Source of the DNA: Durusdinium trenchii
Taxonomy: Eukaryota; Sar; Dinophyceae; Suessiales; Symbiodiniaceae
DNA: 64,000 nt
Assembly: GCA_963970005.1 (NCBI GenBank)
Contig: CAXAMN010026661.1
Span: forward strand, 521,528-585,527
Direction: 5' to 3'
The translations under genes were made by a program, and so were the position numbers. The first letter of the stretch is position 1; each line of letters starts with the position of its first letter. Shown piece after piece: positions 45,410-55,100 of this stretch. Below the pieces are notes generated by a model, which saw only the letters and a program-made list of their open reading frames with translations, did no database searches and had not been told where the DNA came from.

Positions 45410-45800
45410 CGCACGACTTAGCGTGTATCTATTCTCAGCTCTGCCCTGATGTTGTCTTTGGAAGCGCTCTTGCTGCGAAACACCTTGGCAGGCACTTGCG
45501 CACGTTGAAGTGCAGATGTCGTGGCAGCAGCACTTTGTCGACCTTGAAGCGCGGATTTCGCGGCAGGCCCAATACTTTGTGGACCTTGAAGTGCAGATTT
45601 CGTAGCAGGCACAGCGCTTTGTGGACCTTGAAGCACGGAATTCGTGGCAGGTGCAAGGCTTTGTGAACCTTTGGAGATTTCGTGGCAGGCACAGCGCTTG
45701 TGGACGCGGCAGGAGCAGTGGCCTTGAAGTGCAGATTTCGTGGCAAACGCAGCACTTTGTGGACCTTGAAGTGCACCAACTCCTGCTGGATACCTGAGGG
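45410..45800 (-). repeat. Tandem repeat, possibly coding (Ala-Leu-Gln-Gly-Pro-Gln units)
   Basis: About eight degenerate units of roughly 45-48 bp (TTTGTGGACCTTGAAGTGCA, then GATTTCGTGGCAGGCACAGC). In one minus-strand frame the units translate as SALQGPQSAVPATK-like repeats and run to a stop near 45418. Unit length is mostly a multiple of three, and an exon-like segment lies upstream at 46330-46127 on the same strand. It could be a repetitive protein tail or a minisatellite that happens to stay open. Confidence 0.45.
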
Positions 45801-46126
45801 CCGGATGGCGCCAACCCTGAAAGAACTTCAGTTCATCCAGGGTTTCGGAGATCTTTGAATGCGCTTATGTAGCACAATGTGCACAAGCTCATCCAAGCCA
45901 TGTTGGACTCCTTCTCATCAGAGGCCACACACTTCATGGTGTCATGCTCATAGAGCAGCCATGACCCTCATCTCCACAGTGCAAGGAGCCTTATCCTCAT
46001 CCCAATCATTCACCACCCATCCCCTCAATGAGGTCAGCCTCATCTTCAGATGCCTGACCTTATCTCGCCACAAGCAGCCATTGAAATCCAGCCTGGCCTC
46101 AATGCTGCAGTGCAGTGATGCGGAGT

Positions 46127-46335
46127 TTACACTTTTGCGCCTTCAACGGCGTATTTTTTGGATAGCTTTTTGAAAGCATCCTGTAGTGTTGGGTGATCCC
46201 TCAGGCGCTCCATGTAGGAGCTCAACAATTCTGGATGGCCCATTGCCTCCATATGTAGGAGTGCTGCACATTTGTTGGCCCAACCTCCAATCCTCTCATT
46301 CTCTTGATCCTGAATGCTGTCATTATCAAATTCAT
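46127..46335 (-). CDS. Probable exon of an unknown protein
   Basis: The minus frame reads SIQDQENERIGGWANKCAAL, LHMEAMGHPELLSSYMERLR and DHPTLQDAFKKLSKKYAVEG. This is a helical, well-mixed composition with no low complexity. No family is recognised. The tandem repeat at 45.4-45.8 kb lies downstream on the same strand and might belong to the same gene. Confidence 0.4.
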
Positions 46336-46743
46336 TGGTCATCAAAGAAACCATTAAAATAAGATCAATCAAACATGTTCAAACAAAACAAACAACACAC
46401 ACACACAGATCTATAGTTTGCCAAGTCACAAAGTTGCTCCGTTTTGGTGAAAACCCGGCTCGGTTTGGGGGAAATTGGTTCGCTTTTGGGATTGGCTTGG
46501 GGCTCAAGTCTCACTGTTTTGAACACAAAGCATGTTTTGGTTTGGATTTTTGAGTTTTTAGGACCGGGTGTCACTAAAAAAAGTCAACCGGTGGGAAGTT
46601 GGGAGGGTAAAATGCTCAAACCTATAAACTTTGAAAAGGTCTTGCGTGATTCCGCACGCAGAGATGACGTCGGGACAAATCGAATGTTTCTGATTGAAGA
46701 AAAATACCTAAACAAATAATATATAGTTAACTATATTTGCAGT

Positions 46744-47097
46744 ATGCCTTGTTATTTTGTGAGTAGTGGAATTGAAATCCCGATGACGAATCAAACCTGC
46801 CACTTTATTTGGAACGGCTTTGGAAACAAAGAGCTGACTGACAGCGAAACGTCTTCTTCGTCTGAAGAAGGTGATAAAACAGGTTCGCTTGTTGAAACGG
46901 CTAGAAATGCTGAATGGAGAAAGCAGGACGACGGATATTACAACAGAAAGCCGAACGACGAAACGTATTTCCGAAGATATTACCAAGAGAAAACAAAACA
47001 ACCTTGTGTATGTGATATATGCGGCTCTGCCATGAGCTGAAAATCAAACTTGGCAAAGCACAAGAACACGAAGAAGTGCCAAAGGTGCTTGGTGTAA
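46744..47097 (+). pseudogene. Zinc-finger protein with an in-frame TGA inside the finger
   Basis: The open frame from 46744 (start MPCYFVSSGIEIPMTNQ) includes an acidic Ser stretch (TDSETSSSSEEGDKTG) and YYNRKPNDETYFRRYYQEKT. It then reaches CVCDICGSAMS followed by TGA at 47038-47040. In the same frame it continues KSNLAKHKNTKKCQRCLV to a TAA at 47095-47097. Together CDIC...HKNTKKC is a C2HC/C2H2-type finger cut by the stop. Short Lys-rich proteins ending in such a finger are common in Polinton-like and large algal DNA viruses. The single stop suggests decay; a reassigned or read-through stop is less likely. Confidence 0.55.
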
Positions 47098-47156
47098 GTT
47101 CCCTATGATTTTATGATACAAGAAAATATCATAAAGTTATAATCTAGGTATTTTTA

Positions 47157-47472
47157 ATGTCAAGATTGGAAAAAGAAGAGGTACAAAAAGCACACAATCT
47201 TGATAACGTAATTCAGGTCAGAACAAATCTGATACTGAAAGAAAAGCACAACAGAAAATATCCAAACATAAGCGAAGGAGATTATGTTAAGATATTTGAT
47301 AAAAAGGAAAGGGCAACTATGTATCAAGGAAAGAAACTAGAAGTCAATGGAGTGAAAAAAAGCAGTATAAAGTAATACTAGTTGGCCGTGATATGATGAA
47401 TAATAGATATTGTAAATTGGATGGAATGAGTACAACATATAATAGGCATGATATACTATTAGTTGATGAGTA
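47157..47472 (+). pseudogene. C-terminal part of a Polinton-type (retroviral-like) integrase
   Basis: The frame starting at 47157 reads VIQVRTNLILKEKHNRKYPN, then ISEGDYVKIFDKKERATMYQ. After a one-base shift in the A-rich stretch near 47355 it continues WSEKKQYKVILVGRDMMNNR, ending HDILLVDE and a stop at 47470-47472. The pattern (L..K.HNRKYP, GD.VKIF.KK, W....Y.V, Y.RHDILLV) is the C-terminal SH3-like DNA-binding part of Polinton/Maverick integrases. The DDE catalytic core upstream is missing, so it is a truncated remnant. Confidence 0.65.
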
Positions 47473-47725
47473 ACTGTTGTTCTTTCTTCTGTTTTCGCCT
47501 TTCTCTTCTTTTTGCATTTATTCTATCTTTCTCTCTTTGGTATCTTTCTTTTTGTTTGCCTCATTGCTTCTCTGTTTCCTTCTTCTATACCTTTAATTCT
47601 TGTCATCATATTTATCTGTTTTTCCCAGTGTTTCTTCTTTCTTGTATATTGATTTTTTGTTATCATGATGCTGTTTGTCTTTTTGTTTGTATTTTTCAAT
47701 ATGCTCTATTTTGTTTCTTCAAGGT
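47463..47725 (-). pseudogene. Decayed Lys/Gln/Arg-rich tail of the GIY-YIG protein
   Basis: The plus strand is a pyrimidine-rich tract. On the minus strand, fragments in several frames read NREAMRQTKRK-like and RINAKRRERRKQKKEQQ-like peptides, the Lys-rich tails seen after GIY-YIG domains in related viral and Polinton proteins. Several indels have destroyed the frame. It ends next to the end of the integrase gene on the opposite strand. Confidence 0.4.
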
Positions 47726-48110
47726 GATGCTCTCTTGTCGCATTGCAAAATTCTTTTTTGGTCCGACCAACAATACATCTGTTAAGGCGGTTCTTTTCAT
47801 TTTCAACATATTCACCGTCTTTTTTTTTTGAGTTGCTTTCTGTTTTTGCGTGGGCATTCTTCAATAAGAAACATTTTACAGTTCTCAGCACCGAACTCAT
47901 CAAACGATTTCATAGAGTTAGGATAGTGTTTTGGGGGATTTCTATTGTTTAGATAAGATTTATAATATCTTCTATGCCTTGCTATTCTTTGACATAGTCT
48001 TTCAGTTGTTGAATGTATCCATATATGTAAAATCATCTTTTCGTTATGTACATATTTTATGGCATAATGTCCAAACGGGAGGCCTTCAAAATCTGAATAC
48101 CAGTAGCGTT
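47706..48110 (-). pseudogene. GIY-YIG endonuclease domain next to or fused with the DNA polymerase
   Basis: Directly after the polymerase C-terminus (LPFGHYAIKY) the same frame continues into MILHIWIHSTTERLCQRIAR, HRRYYKSYLNNRNPPKHYPN and SFDEFGAENCKMFLIEECP. After a shift at the T9 run near 47820 comes GEYVENEKNRLNRCIVGRTK. This follows the GIY-YIG layout (YIGSTT..L..R...H, then F....C...LIEE.P..., then E.EYIE....LNRCI.GRT); IHSTT replaces the usual IGSTT. These nucleases cut DNA and often ride in viral and mobile elements. A continuous frame with the polymerase suggests either a fusion or loss of the stop. Confidence 0.65.
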
Positions 48111-48965
48111 TATTGTCGTAGTTGCTTAAAGTACATCTAGTCTGATTAATGCTATAAATTTGATGGTTCTTACTTCTGATAGTGTTAAAACTGACATCTT
48201 CTTCACCGTTTCTATTCAATGTCTCTTCATAAGTTTTGTAACTTAACTGATTGCTCACTTTATGCTTGACTACTCCTTTACTTTTCTTGTGTTCTTTCTC
48301 ATCACCATACACTTTATAACAATATGCCTTTGGTTTCAATCCTGTAAAGTGAGTAATTATTTTACCGTTCATTTCATCCTTGAATTTTCCTAATACCTTC
48401 TTGTTGATTTATCATGGTTTGGATGTTTTGCTGGATAATCACTGAACTCCATGTACTCATTTATCTCCTCAAAGTCTTCATATAAATCATCAGTCTCGCC
48501 GATGATTGCATAACTATCAGTATCAGTATAGACCAATTGAATATTATCTTGACATTTTGGTTTCAAAACATCATAATAGAAGGAATACATGTGAATTTTT
48601 GAATAGTCTAAAATAGACATATCCATATAGATAGGTTTGTTTAGTTCCACTGTGTGTTTATCATTTCAACAATTACAAGGTCTTCATTTATGATATGTTT
48701 GTGTTTGAATAGCGGTTTATTTACCAGTTTTTGGAAGCGTTCAGGCGTATTGACAATTTCAAAATCACCATGCTTTCTTATATTCTCCATGGTGTTGCCG
48801 TATACGCTATTATTCATTAACTTAAACAAATCTTTTTCAAAGTCATTGTTGGCATTCTTTCTCTTTTCAGTGTTGAATTCAATGAATGGTTTTAAGAAGT
48901 GTGCTTGTTTGAAACTTATTGCTCTATGGACTTTTCTCCCCACTATGACAATTGTGAGGATTTAA
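48010..48965 (-). pseudogene. Family B DNA polymerase (protein-primed, Polinton/adintovirus type), C-terminal half, frameshifted
   Basis: Replicates linear DNA genomes using a terminal protein. On the minus strand: KVHRAISFKQAHFLKPFIEF, then KDLFKLMNNSVYGNTMENIR (the conserved K...NS.YG palm motif). After a shift near 48645 comes NKPIYMDMSILDYSKIHMYS, then NIQLVYTDTDSYAII (the YTDTDS catalytic motif). After another near 48385 comes ITHFTGLKPKAYCYKV and a C-terminal DNKRYWYSDFEGLPFGHY. The two palm motifs and the DDKRY-like tail identify the Polinton-type polymerase. The N-terminal exonuclease is absent: the reading stops at about 48960, where unrelated GC-rich DNA begins. Confidence 0.8.
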
Positions 48966-49649
48966 TTGCGGCAAGAGAGCCACCACTGCCGAAGACGCAC
49001 TTCCTGGATGCAGTTCTAACGAAGATGACGAGAAGAACTTTGGCTCGAGACTTCCTGCCAAGAAATCAGAGTGCGCCGAAGACCACCACCATGTCCAAAG
49101 TATCCGACCTTGTGACCTGCCACCAAAAGTCGGCTTTAGAGCACCAAAGCACCCGCGCCAGCCCACCAGATTCTGTGGGCCTGTGCGGTCGAAATGCACT
49201 TCAAAGATCTCGGTGTGAATGAATGTGCTGCAAATAGCAGCCGCGCACGCCGATGAGAACCTCCGATCAGAACCCGGCCTTGACCCCCACCGTAAGAACC
49301 TCTATGTTACCACACTGTGGGGAAAAGCCACATGAAAAATATAATTTGAAGTATAAAGAAGCACACACATGTAGTTTAGCAAGTCAAAGTCTTGCATATA
49401 TATATGTATTAAGCTGATACTTCTTCATATTGCGCTTAATATTAAACACGTCTATAAACTATATTTATAGTTTTATATTGAAGTCCTGAGAGCCTGAGTT
49501 CTTGACCAATTGTACAAATTTATGTTGCACTTTAATGGATGGAACATTATTAAAGCAATTCTATCAAATTTTCATGGGCATGAATTGGAGGAACTTAGTG
49601 ATCTTAGCCATTTTGTATCCACCAAATTAGTTGTGGTAACGGTGGGTTG

Positions 49650-49985
49650 GTGGTTTCTTCTCTTTTCTTTTCCTTCCTTCCCTTTCCTTTTATTTTCTTT
49701 CCTTTTCTTGTTTCTTTCTGTCTTTCTTTCTTCCTTCCTTTCTTCTTTCTCCCTATTGTCTCTTTCCCTCTCCATCTCTCTCTCTCTCTGTCTTATCTCT
49801 GTGTTCTGTTTCTTCTTTGTCATTGTCTATTCTCTTATAGTTCTTCTCTCTAGTTTCTCTATTGTCGCGTTTTTCTTTTTGCTTTTTCTGTCTTTCTTCC
49901 TCCCCTTTTGTCTCTCTCTCTCTCTCTCTCTCTCTCGCTCTTCTTTCTCTTACTTCTCTCCCCTTTGTGTTCTCTTTTCACTGAA
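49650..49985. repeat. Polypyrimidine (CTTT/CT)n tract
   Basis: More than 300 bp almost purely of C and T on the plus strand, with TTCTTTCTTCCTTCC-like and a pure (CT)n stretch at about 49912-49936. Such tracts can form triplex DNA; a long 200-codon frame across it (Phe/Ser/Leu-rich) is a by-product of composition. Confidence 0.7.
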
Positions 49986-50670
49986 GCTAAAAGGCATTTT
50001 TTGGTTGCAATTTCTTATCTCTCTTGAGGCATTTTTTGGTTGTGGTCGGCTTTCTTTTGGGTGTATCAGGCGATCCAAATACTTTGGCACGCAATGGCAC
50101 GCACGCCTATAGTGGTTGTGGCCCCAGCCGCGTCAACCACAGCGCCTTGATCAGGATCTCCCAGGCAAAAATTTCAAGGAGACAAGTGGGAACATTCCAC
50201 GCTTGGTCGCATGATGTTTTGTTTGAGACGCCTTTGGCACAGTTTTTACGTCCGTGTTTGCCACAGAGGAAGTGACTGGCCATGTGCATGAAAGGAAAGG
50301 CTGCAAAATCTCTTGCACCCTACAGTGCTGTTTCGAGAGTGGTAAAGGGGTGCAATTCTAGAACCGATGAGAACAGCCCGAACAGCCCCGATCATCGCTT
50401 GGCCCAGATCCCGATGTTCACCAAACATCTGGGACCCACACAGAACAGGCCTTTCAGCCACCTAGAAACTCGTCTGAGACTTTCACATCTTCAGCTAGTT
50501 TCCGGCTTTCTTCAGTGGTTTTGATGGTAGTCCTGTGCTGGGGAAGCCACGGAAAAAGAACTGTGTCACTCCACCGGGCCATCCACTGCCCAGCTGCTCC
50601 AGGAATTGCTGGTCGCCGCTGCCACAAAGAGTTCTCCATAGCCTCGAGCCCTCAGTGATTCCGGCCATCT

Positions 50671-50773
50671 TCTGACTGGTGCGACTCGTAGGGAATGAGG
50701 GTGGCTGGATCCAAAGGAATCTCTATTGGGGGCTCAGCCACCCTCATTCTCTACTTTCGTCGCACCAGTCAGA
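50671..50773. mobile_element. Hairpin element, family E
   Basis: TCTGACTGGTGCGACTCGTA and GGGAATGAGGGTGGCTG at the left are mirrored by CAGCCACCCTCATTC and GTCGCACCAGTCAGA at the right, 103 bp in all. Confidence 0.6.
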
Positions 50774-50888
50774 TATGTTTGGACGGTTTCCCTGTTGGCC
50801 GAACCCCCGTTCGACCCTTAAATAATATAGCTCGGAAGCCACTTGATGTTGTAGTCAACAAAAGGTCCTGAAATAGTGGGCAGTACAG

Positions 50889-50987
50889 TGGTTTCAGAGT
50901 AGATGGCACAGACCCCCAAGATGTCCTTTAGATGAAGGCCCCTATAAATCACCAAACTGGGGGATTGTGCCATCTACTCTGAAACCA
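50889..50987. mobile_element. Hairpin element, family F with 22-bp perfect terminal inverted repeats
   Basis: TGGTTTCAGAGTAGATGGCA plus CA at 50889-50910 is matched exactly in reverse complement at 50966-50987. A similar half end (CCATCTATACTCTGAAACCA) is present at about 3909-3928. Confidence 0.65.
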
Positions 50988-51064
50988 ATGTAAACCTTGG
51001 ATGGTCCTGCTGGAGGAAGCGAACGAAACACACATCTTCCTCCCCCACAAGGGGATTCACCCAT

Positions 51065-51160
51065 CCCAGACACTCCATGGATGCCATATATGCCGATCAG
51101 TTGGGGTGGTATTGGGGGTCAATGGGGCGGCATATATGGCAGTCCCATGGAGTGTCTGGG
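51065..51160. mobile_element. Hairpin MITE-like element, family A, copy 4
   Basis: CCCAGACACTCCATGGATGC at the left and GCAGTCCCATGGAGTGTCTG at the right, core GGTATTGGGGGTCAATGGGG. The terminal 8 bp CCCAGACA/TGTCTGGG are perfect. Confidence 0.7.
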
Positions 51161-52129
51161 CATAGAGAACATACGAAACAAACCACCTGATCAGCAAAAG
51201 TCGGGAAACAACACATCGGCTGTTCAGGAAGAAATGAAGACATCAAATCGGTTGTTCGAATCCTGAGGCCTTCGACGGAGCATGCAGCAGCTCTGTCGAA
51301 GCACTTGATATAGATGGTTTTCACCGGCAAATCTTTTCTGAAGATCTGAGGGGTATGTCATTTGATGTCTTTTTGACAAACAAACGCACAACAGCGTCAA
51401 CTTGTTGTGTAAAGTTTACAAGACGTCAATATCTATAGAACTCTGTCCCCGATCAAAGATTTGGTCACTTGGTCGTGGACATTTTCGTGGAACTTAAGCT
51501 CTATTTTGGATCACCATAGACTTTTGGTCCTGGAATGATGGCTTGCGCGAAGATTGGCATGAGATTTCCACCCCTCGCGGTTGAGCTCTGTGCATTGATG
51601 AATCCATTTTTGCACCACTAATTATATGGCCATAGCGGCCAAAGAAACATGTGCCAATCCTTCCAAACTGGTAGACACGGCTACAGCTTTTTGAAGAAAG
51701 AACAAGTTACACGGCTAGCCTGGACCCTCCAATCGGGGTGTCCTGGCTGGACTACCCCACACTACCAGCCTAAGCTTCCAGACAGGGCAGAAGCGGATGC
51801 CATGGTCCCTGTGCATGTTTCAAATAGCAAACAGGTGGCGTCGCCTCCATTCCTGTGGTTCTGTGGTCTCGCCGGAGTGAAAGAAGAAGCTTCCCCGGGA
51901 TGCCCTGAAATCAGGTTTGTGTAGAACAAGTTCCTGCCAACCTGACAACCTGACAGGTTCCCCCTCAACAAGTAGAAGCAAGTTCCTGCAGCCACCAGTT
52001 TCCTGTGTGGAACCCGGGGTCACTGTTCTTCCTTTCGTCTTCCCAGCTTGACGGACGAACGAGTCTTGCCGTTTGGACCTATGCAGGGGTCGCACCCGAA
52101 TCCTCTGGAGGGGTCTGGACCCTCAAAAC

Positions 52130-55100
52130 CCTATGGTTTTGAGGGACCCAAGGGCTGTTTGGAGCGTCTGGGCTGGGGAAATCTAGCTTTACCTTCACGA
52201 ACTTCCTGACCTCTTCGAACGTGAAGGCTCATGGGGTGGAGGACACTCCCCACGACTTCCAACGTACGCTCAACATGCGTGCGCAGGTGAAACCCACGAA
52301 CTGGGTGGATTTTTCCATGAGAAACAACCCCCTGCACTATACCACAGCTCTGACGGAAAAGAAGAACACCTGGGCAGCTGCAGTTCCAAACTGGGTGATG
52401 TTGTCGTTCCATCCCATGAAATCCGTGGCCCACGAAACCGTGTGGCCGAGCTGCTTCTCCGGTGGTAGGGTGATGCACATGCCCCAATCCAAGACCACGA
52501 GCCTCGCAGGTGCCATGCTCAGAGGAGCGGACGTGCGTGCTGCGTTCGTGTCGGCACCGTGGTTGGTGAAGGTCGAAAAGAACCAATGAGAAATGGTCTG
52601 GTTGGTGCTGTCAACCCACCTGAAGAGTATCAGTTAGTGGGTTCAATCATCCCAAGTAAAGGTGGAGTATAAAGATATCCCTCGAAACATGGTATACCCC
52701 AGGACTTTTCAACAAGCTCTCACGAAGGAATGCATATGTTCTCAGGAGCCGTGATTTGTTGTTTGTGTGTTTCTAATTTAGTAAACATTTATAGTCAGTC
52801 TCTGCTATACAGTCTTGCTCTCACACATTTTCCAATACAACCAGTGAAACCAGTGAAAACGGGTCCGGAAACACCACCGACTCCGTGAGGATCTTAATGT
52901 ATCTTTGATCCTAGGCTGCAGTTTCAACTCCATCACTCCCATACATCAAAGAACTGGTTGGAGAGGGCCATCTTCTGCTGGTTTTCCCTGGTTTTCACCC
53001 CCCAAAACCAAGGCTTTCCTGTAGATTTGCCCTTAAGCCAATTCTTTAAAACTAAACCAGCCTTCCCTATCAATCGCTCCCCTACCCCAGCAGTTGCATG
53101 TCAGAACCAAATGGCTTGCTTCGGAGACCGACGAGACCCTGGAGACCGACGCTCCGCCAGATGTGATGTACTCGGCACTCCATGGAACTGCTGATACGAA
53201 CCGATGCGACACGAATGACCCGAACCTACGCGACCGGGGGAGACGACACAGAAGGACCCTATCCCTATGGGTAGAAGCTGGGACCGGTCGGGCTGTATTC
53301 AGGGAGTTTCTGGGTAGAAGTCGAGTTCGACCTTATTTGGCCCCAGTCGAAGGATTCACTCCCGGTACAACCAGGCACGATCTAGTCAGATTCCAATCCC
53401 AACTGCCCTCCAATGCCAAAACTATCCAAAAGTAAAGCATCTTCCGCCTGTGCAGGTGTTCTGCCTTGTTTTGGCCTGTTTGGTGGATGACCAGATTGAA
53501 ATAGGCTTTCATTCCATCATTCCCATCGTCCATCCCTCCGCGCAACGTCGCCGCCCAGACCGCGCCGTGGCCGCCGTGGCCCGTGGCCGCCGCCCTCCGC
53601 GCACCTCTCGCTGCCTTTCTGCACCATGAGGTTTCCAGGATGGGGGTCGGCATGGAAGTGACCATCCAAGACAAACCTGCATGGGGCTCCATCAGAGACG
53701 TCGGTGCCCCGTGCAAAAAGTGGCCCGGGAATGGTGATCATGGTGACTAGACCGGAAAGCGCGGTTTCGCTGGTTTTGCCTGAGACTCCAACAAGAACGA
53801 CGCAAACACCGGGTAGACTCTTGATGAATGCAACCCTCTCAGACATGGGTTGAACTACCTCGTCATATGGAGGGAGGATTGGGTTGAAATACATAACGAT
53901 GTAATACGTAATCAAGAGTCTAGAGGGTTGCACCAAACATGCATGGGGCAAGCTACATATGCTCTTGGCTTTTGTGGCTTTCCTGCATGGTCGAACACAA
54001 TGCAGCCGTTGTTTTCACAGACGTTCCTCGACACAATTGTCACGGTAACGGCACTTCATCGACCCTGAAAGTACGCCAGAAGTTCTTTTGCACCAAGATA
54101 TCTGTTTCCCTATGGATCCACATACCGAACCTGAGAAGGTGACTGGAGACTATTTATGTAGGCTTGGAGGGTCCAATGACCTTCTGAGAAGGTAGGTGGA
54201 TCCATAGGGTTTGAAATCGGGGCCATTCTGTTTGTCAGTTTCTTCGTCCATGTCGTCGGGTGAGACGGATTTCGGCCGGACCGGCGGGTTTCGGGCATGT
54301 TTCGGACGGCGAAGACGACACAGAAAGCGAGGAGCTGGACAGCGAAGTGGTCCACCATGGCGCCGATGATGCGATTTCGCTGCTCCTGGTGCAGGAGCGC
54401 CGTGGTGAAAAAAAGTCCCAACAAACACGTCCCATGGATGCCCAACCGTGCTTAATCATACACCGCGCGACAGAACTCACAAGCGGCATGGAAGAACATG
54501 AAACGATGATGCTGAATGCCACATTGACCCTAAACCCTAAACCATCCCAATGCAAGTAAACCACACATGGGCTGGTGTGTGAGTTCTAGTACCTGGACAT
54601 TCGAAGTGCTAAGGCTAAAGCTGGGGCCTCAAGTGATACATATGCCGCACATGCCTGCCATTCAAATTGTTGCGCAGGTGCAGGCCATACTCCTCAAACA
54701 TGCTCTTCATGTATTCACTCATAGACTCGATCGTAGCTCTTTTGGGTTCATATCCCATTTTCAAGGGTACTCACTCTCACTCACTCTGAAAGGTTTGAAG
54801 TGGGGAAATACATCCCCTAACAAAAGCTGTGACTGGGTAGGGGTATGAAGGTACGGCAGTTCAGCAAGAGCAGCGCCTACTGAAAGCATTGGACGACTGC
54901 ATTTCTTCTTGGACCGGTTTCCTCACCCTTCCTGAATGCATGCTTGTTGCTTTCGTCACACTGGCAGATCAGCAGTGACTATATTACATATCCCAAACGC
55001 TCCATGTATGCCATATATGCCTACATTGACCCCCCAAACCACCCCAATGTAGGCATATATGGCATACATGGAGTGTATGGGTATTCCTTTGGCTTTTCTC

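Larger units (their letters stand above)
46600..48965. mobile_element. Relic of a Polinton/Maverick- or adintovirus-like DNA element
   Basis: An AT-rich island in a more GC-balanced neighbourhood. It contains parts of three hallmark genes: the C-terminus of a retroviral-type integrase (plus strand), a family B DNA polymerase of the protein-primed type with a GIY-YIG nuclease (minus strand, converging on the integrase), and a zinc-finger ORF. All are truncated or frameshifted. The right edge is sharp at about 48960, where AT-rich polymerase sequence meets GC-rich DNA; the left edge is near 46.4-46.6 kb. No terminal inverted repeats, capsid or ATPase genes are visible, so only a fragment remains. 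Confidence 0.7.
48966..51780. other. Stretch without a confident gene; polypyrimidine tract and hairpins
   Basis: Includes a polypyrimidine tract (about 49650-49985), two hairpin elements (50671-50773 and 50889-50987), a family A copy (51065-51160) and an AT-rich patch around 49380-49620. Open frames here have no recognised domain. Confidence 0.4.

Noticed and set aside
49510..50112. 200-codon plus-strand ORF with many hydrophobic residues, looking like a membrane protein
   Set aside because: It is translated from a polypyrimidine repeat; Phe, Leu and Ser come from CT-rich codons.
54528..54545. Telomere-like CCCTAAACCCTAAACC
   Set aside because: Only two units; a similar AAACCCTAAACC is at about 57373. 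Too short to call an interstitial telomere, and it may arise from hairpin-element ends.
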